23,402 nucleotides of DNA. Origin: Pseudomonadota bacterium (lineage in GTDB: Bacteria > Pseudomonadota > Gammaproteobacteria > Steroidobacterales > Steroidobacteraceae). Below, in pieces: positions 1-6,583 of this stretch (the first letter of the stretch is position 1; every line of letters starts with the position of its first letter). The position numbers and the translations under genes are program-made. The DNA lies in contig JAJZLX010000038.1 in NCBI GenBank assembly GCA_021850555.1, positions 1-23,402 of the forward strand, in the 5' to 3' direction. The notes beneath the pieces were generated by a model. That model was given only the letters and a program-made list of their open reading frames with translations, made no database searches and was not told where the DNA came from.

Positions 1-354
1 GAGCGCGCGCAGATCCTGCAATGGATGTTCTTTGAGCAGTACAGCCATGAGCCATACGTCGCGACGCCCCGCTTCATCCTGAAGCACCTGCCGGAAGACA
101 CTCCTCGCCGCCGCGAGCTCTCTCAGCGGCTCCAGCAAGGGCGTGCCGCTCTGACCGTGATGGACAACCATCTCCGGCGCCATCCATTCTTCGTGGGCGA
201 GGAGTATTCGATCGCCGATATTGCCCTATATGCCTACACGCACGTGGCGCACGAAGCGCAACTCGATCTGGCGCCTTTTCCGAACGTGAGAGCGTGGATC
301 ACCCGAGTGGCCAATCAACCTCGCTACGTCCCGCTCACAATGAAGCCAGCGTAA
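1..354 (+). CDS. Glutathione S-transferase, C-terminal part (5' end outside window)
   Basis: The reading frame is open from base 1 and ends with TAA at 354, so only about the last 117 residues of a roughly 200-residue protein are present. The sequence is an all-helical GST C-terminal domain. The stretch GEEYSIADIALYAYTHVA carries the conserved N-capping and hydrophobic-staple pattern (S-x-A-D) found in helix 6 of bacterial GSTs, and the preceding segment (LTVMDNHLRRHPFFVG) matches the usual helix 5 and its loop. The thioredoxin-fold half with the glutathione site and catalytic Ser/Tyr/Cys lies outside the window, so the subclass and substrate cannot be named. Family members conjugate or reduce electrophiles with glutathione in the cytoplasm. 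An ATG at 25 is internal to the domain and is not the true start. The gene converges on the DUF4143 gene, with about 130 bases between them and no visible terminator. Confidence 0.88.
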   Translation, partial: ERAQILQWMFFEQYSHEPYVATPRFILKHLPEDTPRRRELSQRLQQGRAALTVMDNHLRRHPFFVGEEYSIADIALYAYTHVAHEAQLDLAPFPNVRAWITRVANQPRYVPLTMKPA

Positions 355-483
355 TTGTTCCCTTGTCATAGACCAGTCGGCAATTTCCCCGCCGCACGAC
401 GTCTGCGAGATTTCGGGGTACGTGGGGTGTTGTGAGGCACCGTACGGCAATTGACGGAACGAAACAGCCCGGCTCTGTGGTTG

Positions 484-1785
484 CTAGGGACCGAGAAGGG
501 CTGCAGGGACGATCGCGACACCATCCTGCCGCCGGTACGCGTGCTTTCCGGTCGTGATGACCACCATGTCCGCCAGGATGCTGCCGAGCTGCTCACGGAG
601 CCACAGAAGATGGTTCACGTCCTCGTCCGTCACCTCCGCACCCGTCTTGACTTCGAGCGCAAGCACGCGGTGGTCGTCTGTTTCGACGATGAGGTCGATC
701 TCCCGCCGGCCATCGTAGGTGCGGCAGTGGTACACGCGGGCTTCTGCGGCCTGCGCATAGACGCGCACGGACTGAGTCACGAGCGCCTCGAACAACTGCC
801 CGAGAAGCGTGCCGTCCCGCCGCCGAGCGGCCGTCGGCGCGATCGTCACGAGCTTGGCACCTGCGGCGATCCCGCCGAGCAACGCCCCGGTATCCACGCC
901 CAGCAGGCGCGCAGCGAGCGCGGGATCGACCAAGTGGTGCTTTGGGGCCTGCGTGAGGCGCCTCAAGTGGTTCTTCGTCGGCATCCAACCGGGAACTTGA
1001 TCGAGGATCCAAAGCTGCTCGAGTACATTGCGGTAGGCGATGACTGTCGTTTTCGCCGGGACCTCTTCAGTCCCTGTTGCGGCGGCATTGCGAATCTTCT
1101 CGAGCGAGGTGGCGGTGGCTGTCGCCGCCGCGAATGCCGCCATCCAGCGGCGGAGGGTCTGTGGCCGCCGGACGGTGTACCCTTGCTCCTCGAAGTCCCG
1201 GTCAACGATTCGCTCGAGGTAACCGTCGAGCTGGGCACGCAGCGCCCGACCGGACAGTCGCCGAATGGCAGGAAAGCCCGAGGCGACGATTTCGTGGGCG
1301 TAGTCGGCGAGGCCGAGGCTAGTGTGACCCTCTGCTTTCGCCTGCGCGCCGCGAAGCAGGCCGCTGAGACTGACGGTTGGCTCACCCAGGCCACGCTCGG
1401 CCAGGCTGAGCGGGCGCATGCGGACTCTCACCATCCGGCCCGCCCCCGAATGGCTCGGTGGCTTTGCGGGCGTTGCTGATCCCGCAAGGAGGAACTGGCC
1501 CGGGGTCGGGTCTCGATCGACTGCCGCGCGCACGGCGTCCCAAATCGCCGGCACATGCTGCCACTCATCCAGCAAGATCGGCGGCGGATCTGTGAGCAAC
1601 ACCGTCGGGTCCGCAGCCGCAATGGACCTGATCTCAGGCACATCAAGGCGATGCACGGTGGCCGCGCGGCGTTCGGCCGTCGCAGTCTTTCCCACCGCTT
1701 TGGGGCCTTCAATTGCGATGGCCGCGAGTTCCGGGAGGAGTTCGTCGAGCTCGTCATCGACGATCCGTTGCGTGTATTCGCTCAT
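484..1785 (-). CDS. ATP-binding protein of the AAA_14/DUF4143 family
   Basis: A protein of 433 residues, the usual length for this family. A Walker A motif GPKAVGKT lies at residues 27-34, a Walker B motif ILLDEW at about 70-75, and a sensor-like LLAGSATP at about 99-106. The C-terminal domain ends with a PD-(D/E)xK-like signature: D364 in REIDLIVE, then E378 and K380 in ALEVK. These are the normal two domains of DUF4143 proteins (P-loop ATPase plus nuclease-like fold). The biochemical role of the family is not settled. The frame stays open to an ATG at 1848, but I chose the ATG at 1785 because family proteins begin just before RIVDDELDELL; no good ribosome binding site precedes either start. 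The gene stands alone in a patch of lower GC, and such genes are often scattered and horizontally acquired. No partner antitoxin gene is recognisable beside it. Confidence 0.85.
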   Translation of the reverse strand: MSEYTQRIVDDELDELLPELAAIAIEGPKAVGKTATAERRAATVHRLDVPEIRSIAAADPTVLLTDPPPILLDEWQHVPAIWDAVRAAVDRDPTPGQFLLAGSATPAKPPSHSGAGRMVRVRMRPLSLAERGLGEPTVSLSGLLRGAQAKAEGHTSLGLADYAHEIVASGFPAIRRLSGRALRAQLDGYLERIVDRDFEEQGYTVRRPQTLRRWMAAFAAATATATSLEKIRNAAATGTEEVPAKTTVIAYRNVLEQLWILDQVPGWMPTKNHLRRLTQAPKHHLVDPALAARLLGVDTGALLGGIAAGAKLVTIAPTAARRRDGTLLGQLFEALVTQSVRVYAQAAEARVYHCRTYDGRREIDLIVETDDHRVLALEVKTGAEVTDEDVNHLLWLREQLGSILADMVVITTGKHAYRRQDGVAIVPAALLGP

Positions 1786-2382
1786 CGGTGATTGGTCGCT
1801 CGGATCCGGCCGTGGCCTGTGCACCTCGCGATTAACGATACCATACACCCGTATTATGCGCTACCGTTTAACCACAATAAGCCATACTATCCATTTGTTT
1901 CGTACGATACCATCCAACCGAAGCGAGGTGGCGACCGGGAAGTCGAGGCCTTCGGCTGGCACGCCGTTGAGAATTGCGCAACTTGAATGAGCTGCGAAGA
2001 AGACCGTCAGTCTGACGGGTCATCGTGAAGACTGCGGCTTGCCGAACAACATCCGCTAAGTCCTCCATGCCGACTTCGCCCTCAAGTATGTCGACGTATC
2101 CGCGGATCACGTTCGAGTTGGGCGCCTCGCCCAGCCGCGGCAGTGCTCTGGAATCGTGCGTATGACAGGGACGTCTCAAATCGACCCGTTGCGGTCGTGA
2201 AACTCCTATCGTAGCGGTCAGTTGGCACGAATGAAGCGGTCATTGCAACGACGGCTTTCGGGAAGATTATCATCCGCGCTGGAGTAAACTAAGAACAACG
2301 CCGTTGCGATTCATTGGGCAATTTCTCAACTTTTTTCTACATCTGCGCCCAAAGAGCCAATTGACGGGGAGTTAAGTACCAT
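1786..2382. other. Intergenic stretch without a convincing gene; short direct repeat
   Basis: About 600 bases of visibly lower GC separate the minus-strand ATPase gene from the plus-strand exported-protein gene. Open frames here (for example minus 2179-1868) have no recognisable domain and no ribosome binding site, so I do not call them. The ten-base word ACGATACCAT occurs twice, at 1835-1844 and 1904-1913, just upstream of the ATPase gene. A CATAAT hexamer read on the minus strand (1858-1853) could be its -10 box, but no good -35 box accompanies it. The part around 2200-2275 has a GGTC/CGAC-rich texture resembling dispersed intergenic repeats. Confidence 0.4.
1835..1913. repeat. Pair of 10-bp direct repeats upstream of the DUF4143 gene
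   Basis: ACGATACCAT is present at 1835-1844 and again at 1904-1913, 69 bases apart start to start, in the promoter-proximal region of the minus-strand ATPase gene. A related word, CATACTATCCAT, lies between them. The copies could be regulator binding sites or chance words in an AT-richer stretch. Nothing in the sequence decides between these. Confidence 0.3.
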
Positions 2383-3183
2383 ATGAGCCCGAAACGTTGG
2401 CTTGCACTTGCTGCTCTCGCGCTTTTCGTCCCCGTCAGCTACGGTCACGTTACGGCGATCGATGCGCAAAAATTGCCGCTTCGTGTCCTCGCCAAGAAAG
2501 TGCTGGGTGAGGTGGGGTTGCTCATGATTGGTGTTCAGCGTCCGAGCTTGGGCAGTCAACCACTGGGCCCCTATCCACCACACCTTTCCTGGCCGCCGTC
2601 AGGAATACCGCCGCTAGGTCAGCTCCGGTTTTTTGGTCGCGCAGAGGTGACTGGAAGTCAGTTTGGCATGTGTGGATCCGACTGGGTCACCGTCGACTTC
2701 ACGGATGGTGGCAAAGTGGAATCGATTCGAGCACAGCGGCATTATGGCGTGGCGGGGCCCATCTATCGAGCACCTGGAACATGGACATACGCCGAAGCCG
2801 GGAAGATTTGCGCTTCCGTGAAGTCCACCCGTCACTATTTCCCCGCGCCCAATCCTGATGCGGCACTGACAATAGCAACCTACGTTAATGCCATGCACGG
2901 CGTCGGCTCATTTGCGCGACAGAGTTTCTCATACGCATGCTCAGGCTGTACCAAGGCATTGTCACGAAAATGGGTATTGAGTTGGCTAAGACTTCGCAGA
3001 ATCCGTCGCGTTCGGCCCATTGACTGCGGCGATATACATCTAAAGCTGCCATCGTGCTTTCGAATTGTTGTAAAGAAGTCTGATGGATTGCTTACCGGAG
3101 TTTATCGGATATATGGATCGGACTACATGAACAATGTCGTGGTGGAATCTGTTGTCGTGCGTTTCGAACAGGGAATATTTTGA
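2383..3183 (+). CDS. Hypothetical exported protein
   Basis: A 266-residue protein that I do not recognise. The N-terminus is a typical Sec signal peptide: basic MSPKRW, a hydrophobic core LALAALALFVPV, then a likely cleavage after SYG at about residue 21. The mature part has six cysteines (in MCG, KIC, YACSGC, DCG and SCF contexts), an even number that would suit disulfide bonds in the periplasm or outside the cell. A Pro/Gly-rich segment lies around residues 50-75. No transmembrane helix or catalytic motif is evident after the signal peptide. A GGGGAG about a dozen bases before the ATG supports the start. Base composition and codon use are visibly less GC-rich than in the surrounding chromosome, which together with the ATPase gene upstream suggests acquired DNA. 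A real gene is likely because the signal peptide and ribosome binding site agree with the frame. Confidence 0.65.
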   Translation: MSPKRWLALAALALFVPVSYGHVTAIDAQKLPLRVLAKKVLGEVGLLMIGVQRPSLGSQPLGPYPPHLSWPPSGIPPLGQLRFFGRAEVTGSQFGMCGSDWVTVDFTDGGKVESIRAQRHYGVAGPIYRAPGTWTYAEAGKICASVKSTRHYFPAPNPDAALTIATYVNAMHGVGSFARQSFSYACSGCTKALSRKWVLSWLRLRRIRRVRPIDCGDIHLKLPSCFRIVVKKSDGLLTGVYRIYGSDYMNNVVVESVVVRFEQGIF

Positions 3184-3536
3184 TTAGTATTGAAGGTGTC
3201 GGCCGCGCGCTGAGGTCACGATCCGTATGACCGGTCTGGAGAAGTCTTTGCACTACGCCGGAGCGACCGTTATTGGCCGACTGCGGAAATTCAGCTTCGG
3301 TGGCGAGCAATCGGTTGATCAAGAATTGAGGGGTTCGGTTCGTTGTCTCTGATTCGCACTTGGAATATGAGACGCAAGCCAAGTGCGACGCTACGTGCGA
3401 ATGCCGGGGCAACGAGGGGCAAGCAATGGCAATTACCCCGGGGCGGGCTCGCCGTCCAGATCCCACGAATTTTCCCAAGCGATCAGATATTTGCCGTCGC
3501 TGCTGTTGCCGCAGCTTGCCTGGCGTTGCCTGGGAA
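3184..3536. other. Intergenic stretch, no gene seen
   Basis: About 350 bases between the exported-protein gene and the 3' end of tRNA-Gly. The overlapping frames give Arg/Ser/Pro-rich translations with no domain. The segment AGCGACCGTTATTGGCCGAC (3262-3281) resembles AGCGGTCATTGCAACGAC (2235-2252) on the other side of the exported-protein gene. A short repeat of TTGCCTGG lies just before the tRNA 3' end. No terminator with a T-run was seen. Confidence 0.4.
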
Positions 3537-3610
3537 TGGAGCGGGTGATGGGAATCGAACCCACGTTAGCAGCTTGGGAAGCTGCAGTTCTACCATTGAA
3601 CTACACCCGC
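3537..3610 (-). tRNA. tRNA-Gly, anticodon CCC
   Basis: Read on the minus strand, the 74 bases fold as a complete tRNA. The acceptor arm GCGGGTG pairs with CACCCGC, the D-arm contains AATGGTA, the anticodon stem is GCAGC/GCTGC with loop TTCCCAA, and the T-arm contains GGTTCGATTCC. The anticodon CCC lies at 3578-3576 and reads the glycine codon GGG. The 3' CCA is encoded (discriminator T, then CCA at the low-coordinate end). Its 3' end faces the low-GC patch at 484-3183, the usual orientation when a tRNA gene serves as an integration site, though I found no second copy of the tRNA 3' end on the far side. Confidence 0.96.
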
Positions 3611-3624
3611 GCGCCCGGGGTGGA

Positions 3625-3654
3625 ATTGTACGAGAGACGCCGCCCGCCCGGCAA
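3625..3654 (-). promoter_or_regulatory. Putative sigma70 promoter of tRNA-Gly
   Basis: On the minus strand a TACAAT -10 box (3630-3625) lies 18 bases after a TTGCCG -35 box (3654-3649). Transcription would begin about seven bases before the mature tRNA 5' end at 3610, and the discriminator region is GC-rich, as is usual for stable-RNA promoters. The -35 box falls inside the large hairpin at 3645-3686. Confidence 0.5.
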
Positions 3655-3686
3655 TCCGCGCTTTTCGGTGCGCGGATTGCCGGGCG
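3645..3686 (-). terminator. Perfect 17-bp hairpin after the DJ-1/PfpI gene (terminator-like, no T-run)
   Basis: The arms 3645-3661 and 3670-3686 are exactly complementary over 17 bases and enclose an 8-base loop (TTTTCGGT on the plus strand). The hairpin begins 27 bases beyond the stop codon of the minus-strand DJ-1/PfpI gene and lies just upstream of tRNA-Gly. A T-run does not follow, so a classical intrinsic terminator is not proven; it may terminate or insulate transcription, or be a copy of a dispersed palindrome. Confidence 0.5.
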
Positions 3687-3713
3687 ACGATGCTGCGCTT
3701 GCCCGAGCGCCGT

Positions 3714-4409
3714 TCAGGCAGGCGGGGCACGGAGCGCTTCGGCCGCGCGTCGCACGGCGGCATCCCGCTCCGCCCGGACCGCATCCAGGCCTTTCCTCGC
3801 CGCGGCGATGATTTCCGGCCTGGCCTGCTCCGCTCGCCCTGAGCCAAACGGCGGCGCGGGTGCGTACTCGATGGCGAGCTGCACGGTCTCGGCGTAATCC
3901 GGTCCGGCGATTTCCCCCATCACGGTGAGCGCCATGTCGATACCGGCCGTGACGCCGCCGCCGGTGATCACGTTGCCGTCACGAACCACGCGCGCCGGAT
4001 CGGGAATGGCGCCGAACGCGCTCAGCGCGTCGCGCCAAGCCCAGTGGCAGGCGGCGCGCCGGCCCGTAAGCAGCCCCGCCGCCGCGAGCAGCAGCGATCC
4101 TGTGCACACGGAAGTCACATAGCGGGCCGTGCGAGCGAAGCGATGCACTTCGTCGAGGTAGCGCGCATCAGTCAGTGCGGCGACGGTGCCGAACCCGCCG
4201 GGCACGCACAGCAGGCTGCATTGCTCGATCTCGCCCAGGCGTCGCACATCATCGAACACCATGCCCCCGGCCGCTATCCTGCCGCCACCGACCGAGGCCA
4301 GCAGGCACCGGGCATCGGGCAGGCGGGTGAAGACCTCATACGGTCCGGTGAAATCGAGCTGGGTGACTCCCGGATAGAGCGCAAACACCACGCAAAACTC
4401 TGTATTCAC
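3714..4409 (-). CDS. DJ-1/PfpI family protein (isonitrile-hydratase-like)
   Basis: About 231 residues with the DJ-1/PfpI fold. The N-terminus VVFALYPGVTQLDFTGPYEVF is the hallmark of the cyclohexyl-isocyanide (isonitrile) hydratase group, with the conserved Asp near residue 19. The nucleophile-elbow cysteine is Cys102 in SVCTGSLLLAAAGLL, and a GGGVTAGIDMAL segment follows, as expected. Isonitrile hydratases turn isocyanides into N-formamides, but many relatives have other or unknown substrates, so the reaction is inferred from the group. I chose the GTG at 4409 because it places the domain at the usual distance from the N-terminus. An ATG at 4466 would add 19 residues and is the main alternative; the frame is open further upstream but that part overlaps the divergent regulator. 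The C-terminal 30 residues are Ala/Arg-rich. The gene diverges from the GlxA-type regulator, its likely controller. Confidence 0.82.
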   Translation of the reverse strand: MNTEFCVVFALYPGVTQLDFTGPYEVFTRLPDARCLLASVGGGRIAAGGMVFDDVRRLGEIEQCSLLCVPGGFGTVAALTDARYLDEVHRFARTARYVTSVCTGSLLLAAAGLLTGRRAACHWAWRDALSAFGAIPDPARVVRDGNVITGGGVTAGIDMALTVMGEIAGPDYAETVQLAIEYAPAPPFGSGRAEQARPEIIAAARKGLDAVRAERDAAVRRAAEALRAPPA

Positions 4410-4481
4410 GGCCGACCCCGCGCTTGTCGCAATGCTTTGACCGCAGGCAGCGTGCCAGGCTAGCATGAGGGCGTAAATGAC

Positions 4482-5561
4482 ATGTTTCCCTCGTTTCATG
4501 CCATGGCGCGCCGCACCGCCTTCCTCATCTTTCCCGGGTTTCAGATTCTGGACGTCACCGGGCCCATCGCCGCCTTCGAGATCGCGGAGCGCTACCGGCC
4601 GGGCGCGTATTCGCTGAGCGTCGTCGCCGCACAGCCGGGGCTGGTGGAAAGCTCGGCCGGCGTGTGTCTGCAGGCCGGACCGTTGGGCGGCGTCGCCGCA
4701 ATCGATACCCTGATCGTGTCGGGCGGGGAAGGCTCGCGGGCCGCGGCCGAGTGCCCGCTGACCAAGCGATTCGTGCGCGCTTGCGGAAAACGCTCGCGCA
4801 GGGTCGCAAGCGTCTGCACGGGAACATACGTCATGGCCGCGGCAGGCCTGCTCGATGGCAAGCGGGCGACGACTCACTGGAGCCGCGCATCGGAATTCGC
4901 ACGGCAGTTTCCCCGGGTTCGCCTCGAGGCCGACCGCATCTTCGTCAAGGACGGCAGGATCTGGAGCTCGGCGGGAATCACCGCCGGCATCGATCTGGCG
5001 CTGGCACTGATCGGTGAGGATCTCGGCGAAGACCTGGCGCGGCGCACCGCACAGCAGCTGGTCGTCTATTTCCGCCGGCCCGGCGGCCAATCGCAATTCT
5101 CGCCCCTCCTGCAAATGGAACATGCCGACAGCCGGTTCGCCGGGCTGTTGGATCATGTGCGCACGCGTTTAAGCGACCGGCTCGATGTCGAGCAGCTGGC
5201 TCGCCTGAGCTGCATCAGCCCGAGGCATTTCTCCCGCCTCTTCAAGGCAGAGACAGGCCTCGGGCCGGCGAAGGCCGTCGAGCGGATTCGAGTGGACGCG
5301 GCGCGCGCGGCCTTGGAAAGCGGCGCCTCCTCGGTGCAGCAGGTGGCCGCATCCTGCGGTTTCGGCGATCCGGAGCGCATGCGCAGAAGCTTCCTTCGCG
5401 TATTGGGCAAGCCGCCGTCAGTGCTGAAGCAGCGGCGGCGGGGAGAAGCAACCGGTGCAGAGCCCCCGCGTACTGCGCGGTCTCGCACTGCCGCCACTGC
5501 AGCGCGGGCGGGCCGCGGCGATTGCGCCGGGCGAGCCAGCTCTCCACCAGGCCGGCGATAG
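4482..5561 (+). CDS. GlxA-type transcriptional regulator (DJ-1/PfpI domain plus AraC HTH)
   Basis: A 359-residue two-domain regulator. Residues 8-190 form a DJ-1/PfpI domain beginning AFLIFPGFQILDVTGPIAAFE, with the elbow cysteine retained at Cys112 (SVCTGTYVMAAAGLL). Residues about 220-318 form the double helix-turn-helix of AraC/XylS proteins (LDVEQLARLSCISPRHFSRLF, then VQQVAASCGFGDPERMRRSFL). Such proteins bind DNA near divergent target genes, so the neighbouring DJ-1/PfpI enzyme gene is the probable target. A GAGGG about ten bases before the ATG at 4482 supports this start; an ATG at 4503 is also possible. The last 40 or so residues after PPSVLKQRRR are Arg/Ala/Pro-rich, are not part of the family fold, and run into a decayed region. 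The true end may have been lost by a frameshift or deletion. Confidence 0.85.
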   Translation: MFPSFHAMARRTAFLIFPGFQILDVTGPIAAFEIAERYRPGAYSLSVVAAQPGLVESSAGVCLQAGPLGGVAAIDTLIVSGGEGSRAAAECPLTKRFVRACGKRSRRVASVCTGTYVMAAAGLLDGKRATTHWSRASEFARQFPRVRLEADRIFVKDGRIWSSAGITAGIDLALALIGEDLGEDLARRTAQQLVVYFRRPGGQSQFSPLLQMEHADSRFAGLLDHVRTRLSDRLDVEQLARLSCISPRHFSRLFKAETGLGPAKAVERIRVDAARAALESGASSVQQVAASCGFGDPERMRRSFLRVLGKPPSVLKQRRRGEATGAEPPRTARSRTAATAARAGRGDCAGRASSPPGRR

Positions 5562-5881
5562 CCGGCGAGTCCGTGCGCGCGACCCTGCGGGCGCGCCGCA
5601 GGCAATCCGAGAGCACCCGGAACCGATCGACATCACCGCGGATAAGGAGTTCGCGAAGGTGCCGCAATCGTTTCCGCCACGGACCGAGGCACGTATTCGA
5701 CGAAACGGACCGGCGGAACGCGCCGTTCACCGAGCATTTCCCCAGCTCCGGGGCATCCGCACTGAACGCACACGGTCCGTCAATGCTCTCAGTCCGCGGG
5801 CACACCAATCTCGGTACCGAGCCATGCATCGAAGCGTTCGGGGTGTGCCGGCGGCAGGTTGCGCGCTTGCGTGTCAGGCTG
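5562..5881. other. Region without a recognisable gene between the regulator and the beta-propeller remnant
   Basis: About 320 bases in which several frames on both strands are open because of high GC, but none shows a domain, a sensible start or neighbour-like codon use. It probably belongs to the same decayed stretch as the PQQ remnant that follows. Confidence 0.35.
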
Positions 5882-6256
5882 GCGGAGGAGGCGGGCGCGT
5901 TGCGCTGGCGTCTGGCCGAGTACGGCTTCCGGGTGGTGAGCACCCCGGCGTATCAGCACGGCATCGTTTATGTCTCGACGTCCGACACGCGCATGCTGCA
6001 GGCGATCGATGCGCGCACCGGCAAAGTGCTCTGGCAGGAGCAGGGTACCGGCTACGCCTTCCCGTTCCCGGCGGTGACGCCGCATGCGCTGTGCGAGGCG
6101 CTCTGGAGCGCGATCCTCATGCAGTAGGCGAAGGCCCACGGCCTCCCCCCCAACGCGCGCAACGGTGGTGAGGGGCGGTTCCTCTTCTCACCGGCAATCG
6201 TCGATCATGTGCTCTACATCGGCTGCGACGATGGCTACGTGTACGCCTTCGGCTGA
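5882..6256 (+). pseudogene. Remnant of a PQQ-type beta-propeller repeat protein, interrupted by TAG
   Basis: In one frame the translation shows two recognisable propeller blades. The first (from about 5894) contains GALRWRLAEYG, STPAYQHGIVYVSTSD, AIDARTGKVLWQEQGTG. The second (about 6167-6256) is GEGRFLFSPAIVDHVLYIGCDDGYVYAFG before a TGA. The patterns TPAYxxGIVYVSTSD, TGKVLW and SPAIVDxVLYIGCDDGYVYAF are typical of PQQ-binding-like repeats (quinoprotein dehydrogenases, BamB-like proteins). An amber codon at 6125-6127 interrupts the frame between the blades, and the linker around it is degraded. The frame extends upstream to about 5522 without further blades, a signal peptide or a ribosome binding site. 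I read this as a fragment of a once larger gene, not a working protein; no other blade is visible nearby. Confidence 0.72.
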
Positions 6257-6583
6257 TTCGCGTGCCGAGCGCGCTCGCGCTGGGCGAAGGCGGTGTCGCG
6301 GGGATGGGTGAAGGCTTCAGCCGTCTTGACGGCGCATTCGGCTGCAAGACTCATGCGACAGCCGCGCTCCTTATGACAAATTCGTCGCTGGTTGGAGTCG
6401 TCGGATCGAGACGGCGAGGTGTTGTGATCTGACAAGGGTGAGGCCGGATGAGCAAGTCGATTGCAGACGCCTGTCGTGCCCAACCGACATCAACGCGGTG
6501 CATGTCGAGCACCCAATGGAACTTGATCACGACCGATGCTAGTCTTTGCGCCCCGTTTTGCCGTCTGTCGAAAGGGTCAGAGA
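6257..6583. other. Intergenic stretch upstream of the beta-barrel gene
   Basis: About 330 bases without a supported gene. The minus-strand frame 6644-6351 lacks any known domain. No clear -35/-10 pair for the outer-membrane gene was found. Confidence 0.35.

Noticed and set aside
451..1479. Long plus-strand open frame opposite the DUF4143 gene
   Set aside because: It lies antisense to a gene with clear Walker and nuclease motifs; the translation is Arg/Gly-rich with no domain, as expected from high GC.
2082..2273. Minus-strand 63-codon frame in the low-GC patch
   Set aside because: No domain or ribosome binding site; it overlaps the repeat-like intergenic segment and is probably a spurious translation.
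3537..3610. Duplicate tRNA-Gly 3' end as an attachment site in the low-GC patch
   Set aside because: I looked for copies of the tRNA 3' end (GGGTGATGGGAATCG) within 1-3536 and saw none.
3714..5156. A 480-codon reading of the DJ-1/PfpI gene with a 250-residue N-terminal extension
   Set aside because: The extension runs antisense through the GlxA-type regulator gene and has no domain; DJ-1 proteins are about 230 residues.
6125..6127. TAG as a recoded (pyrrolysine or readthrough) codon in the beta-propeller frame
   Set aside because: The linker around it is degraded, the gene lacks a start and most blades, and there is no recoding signal; simple decay explains it better.
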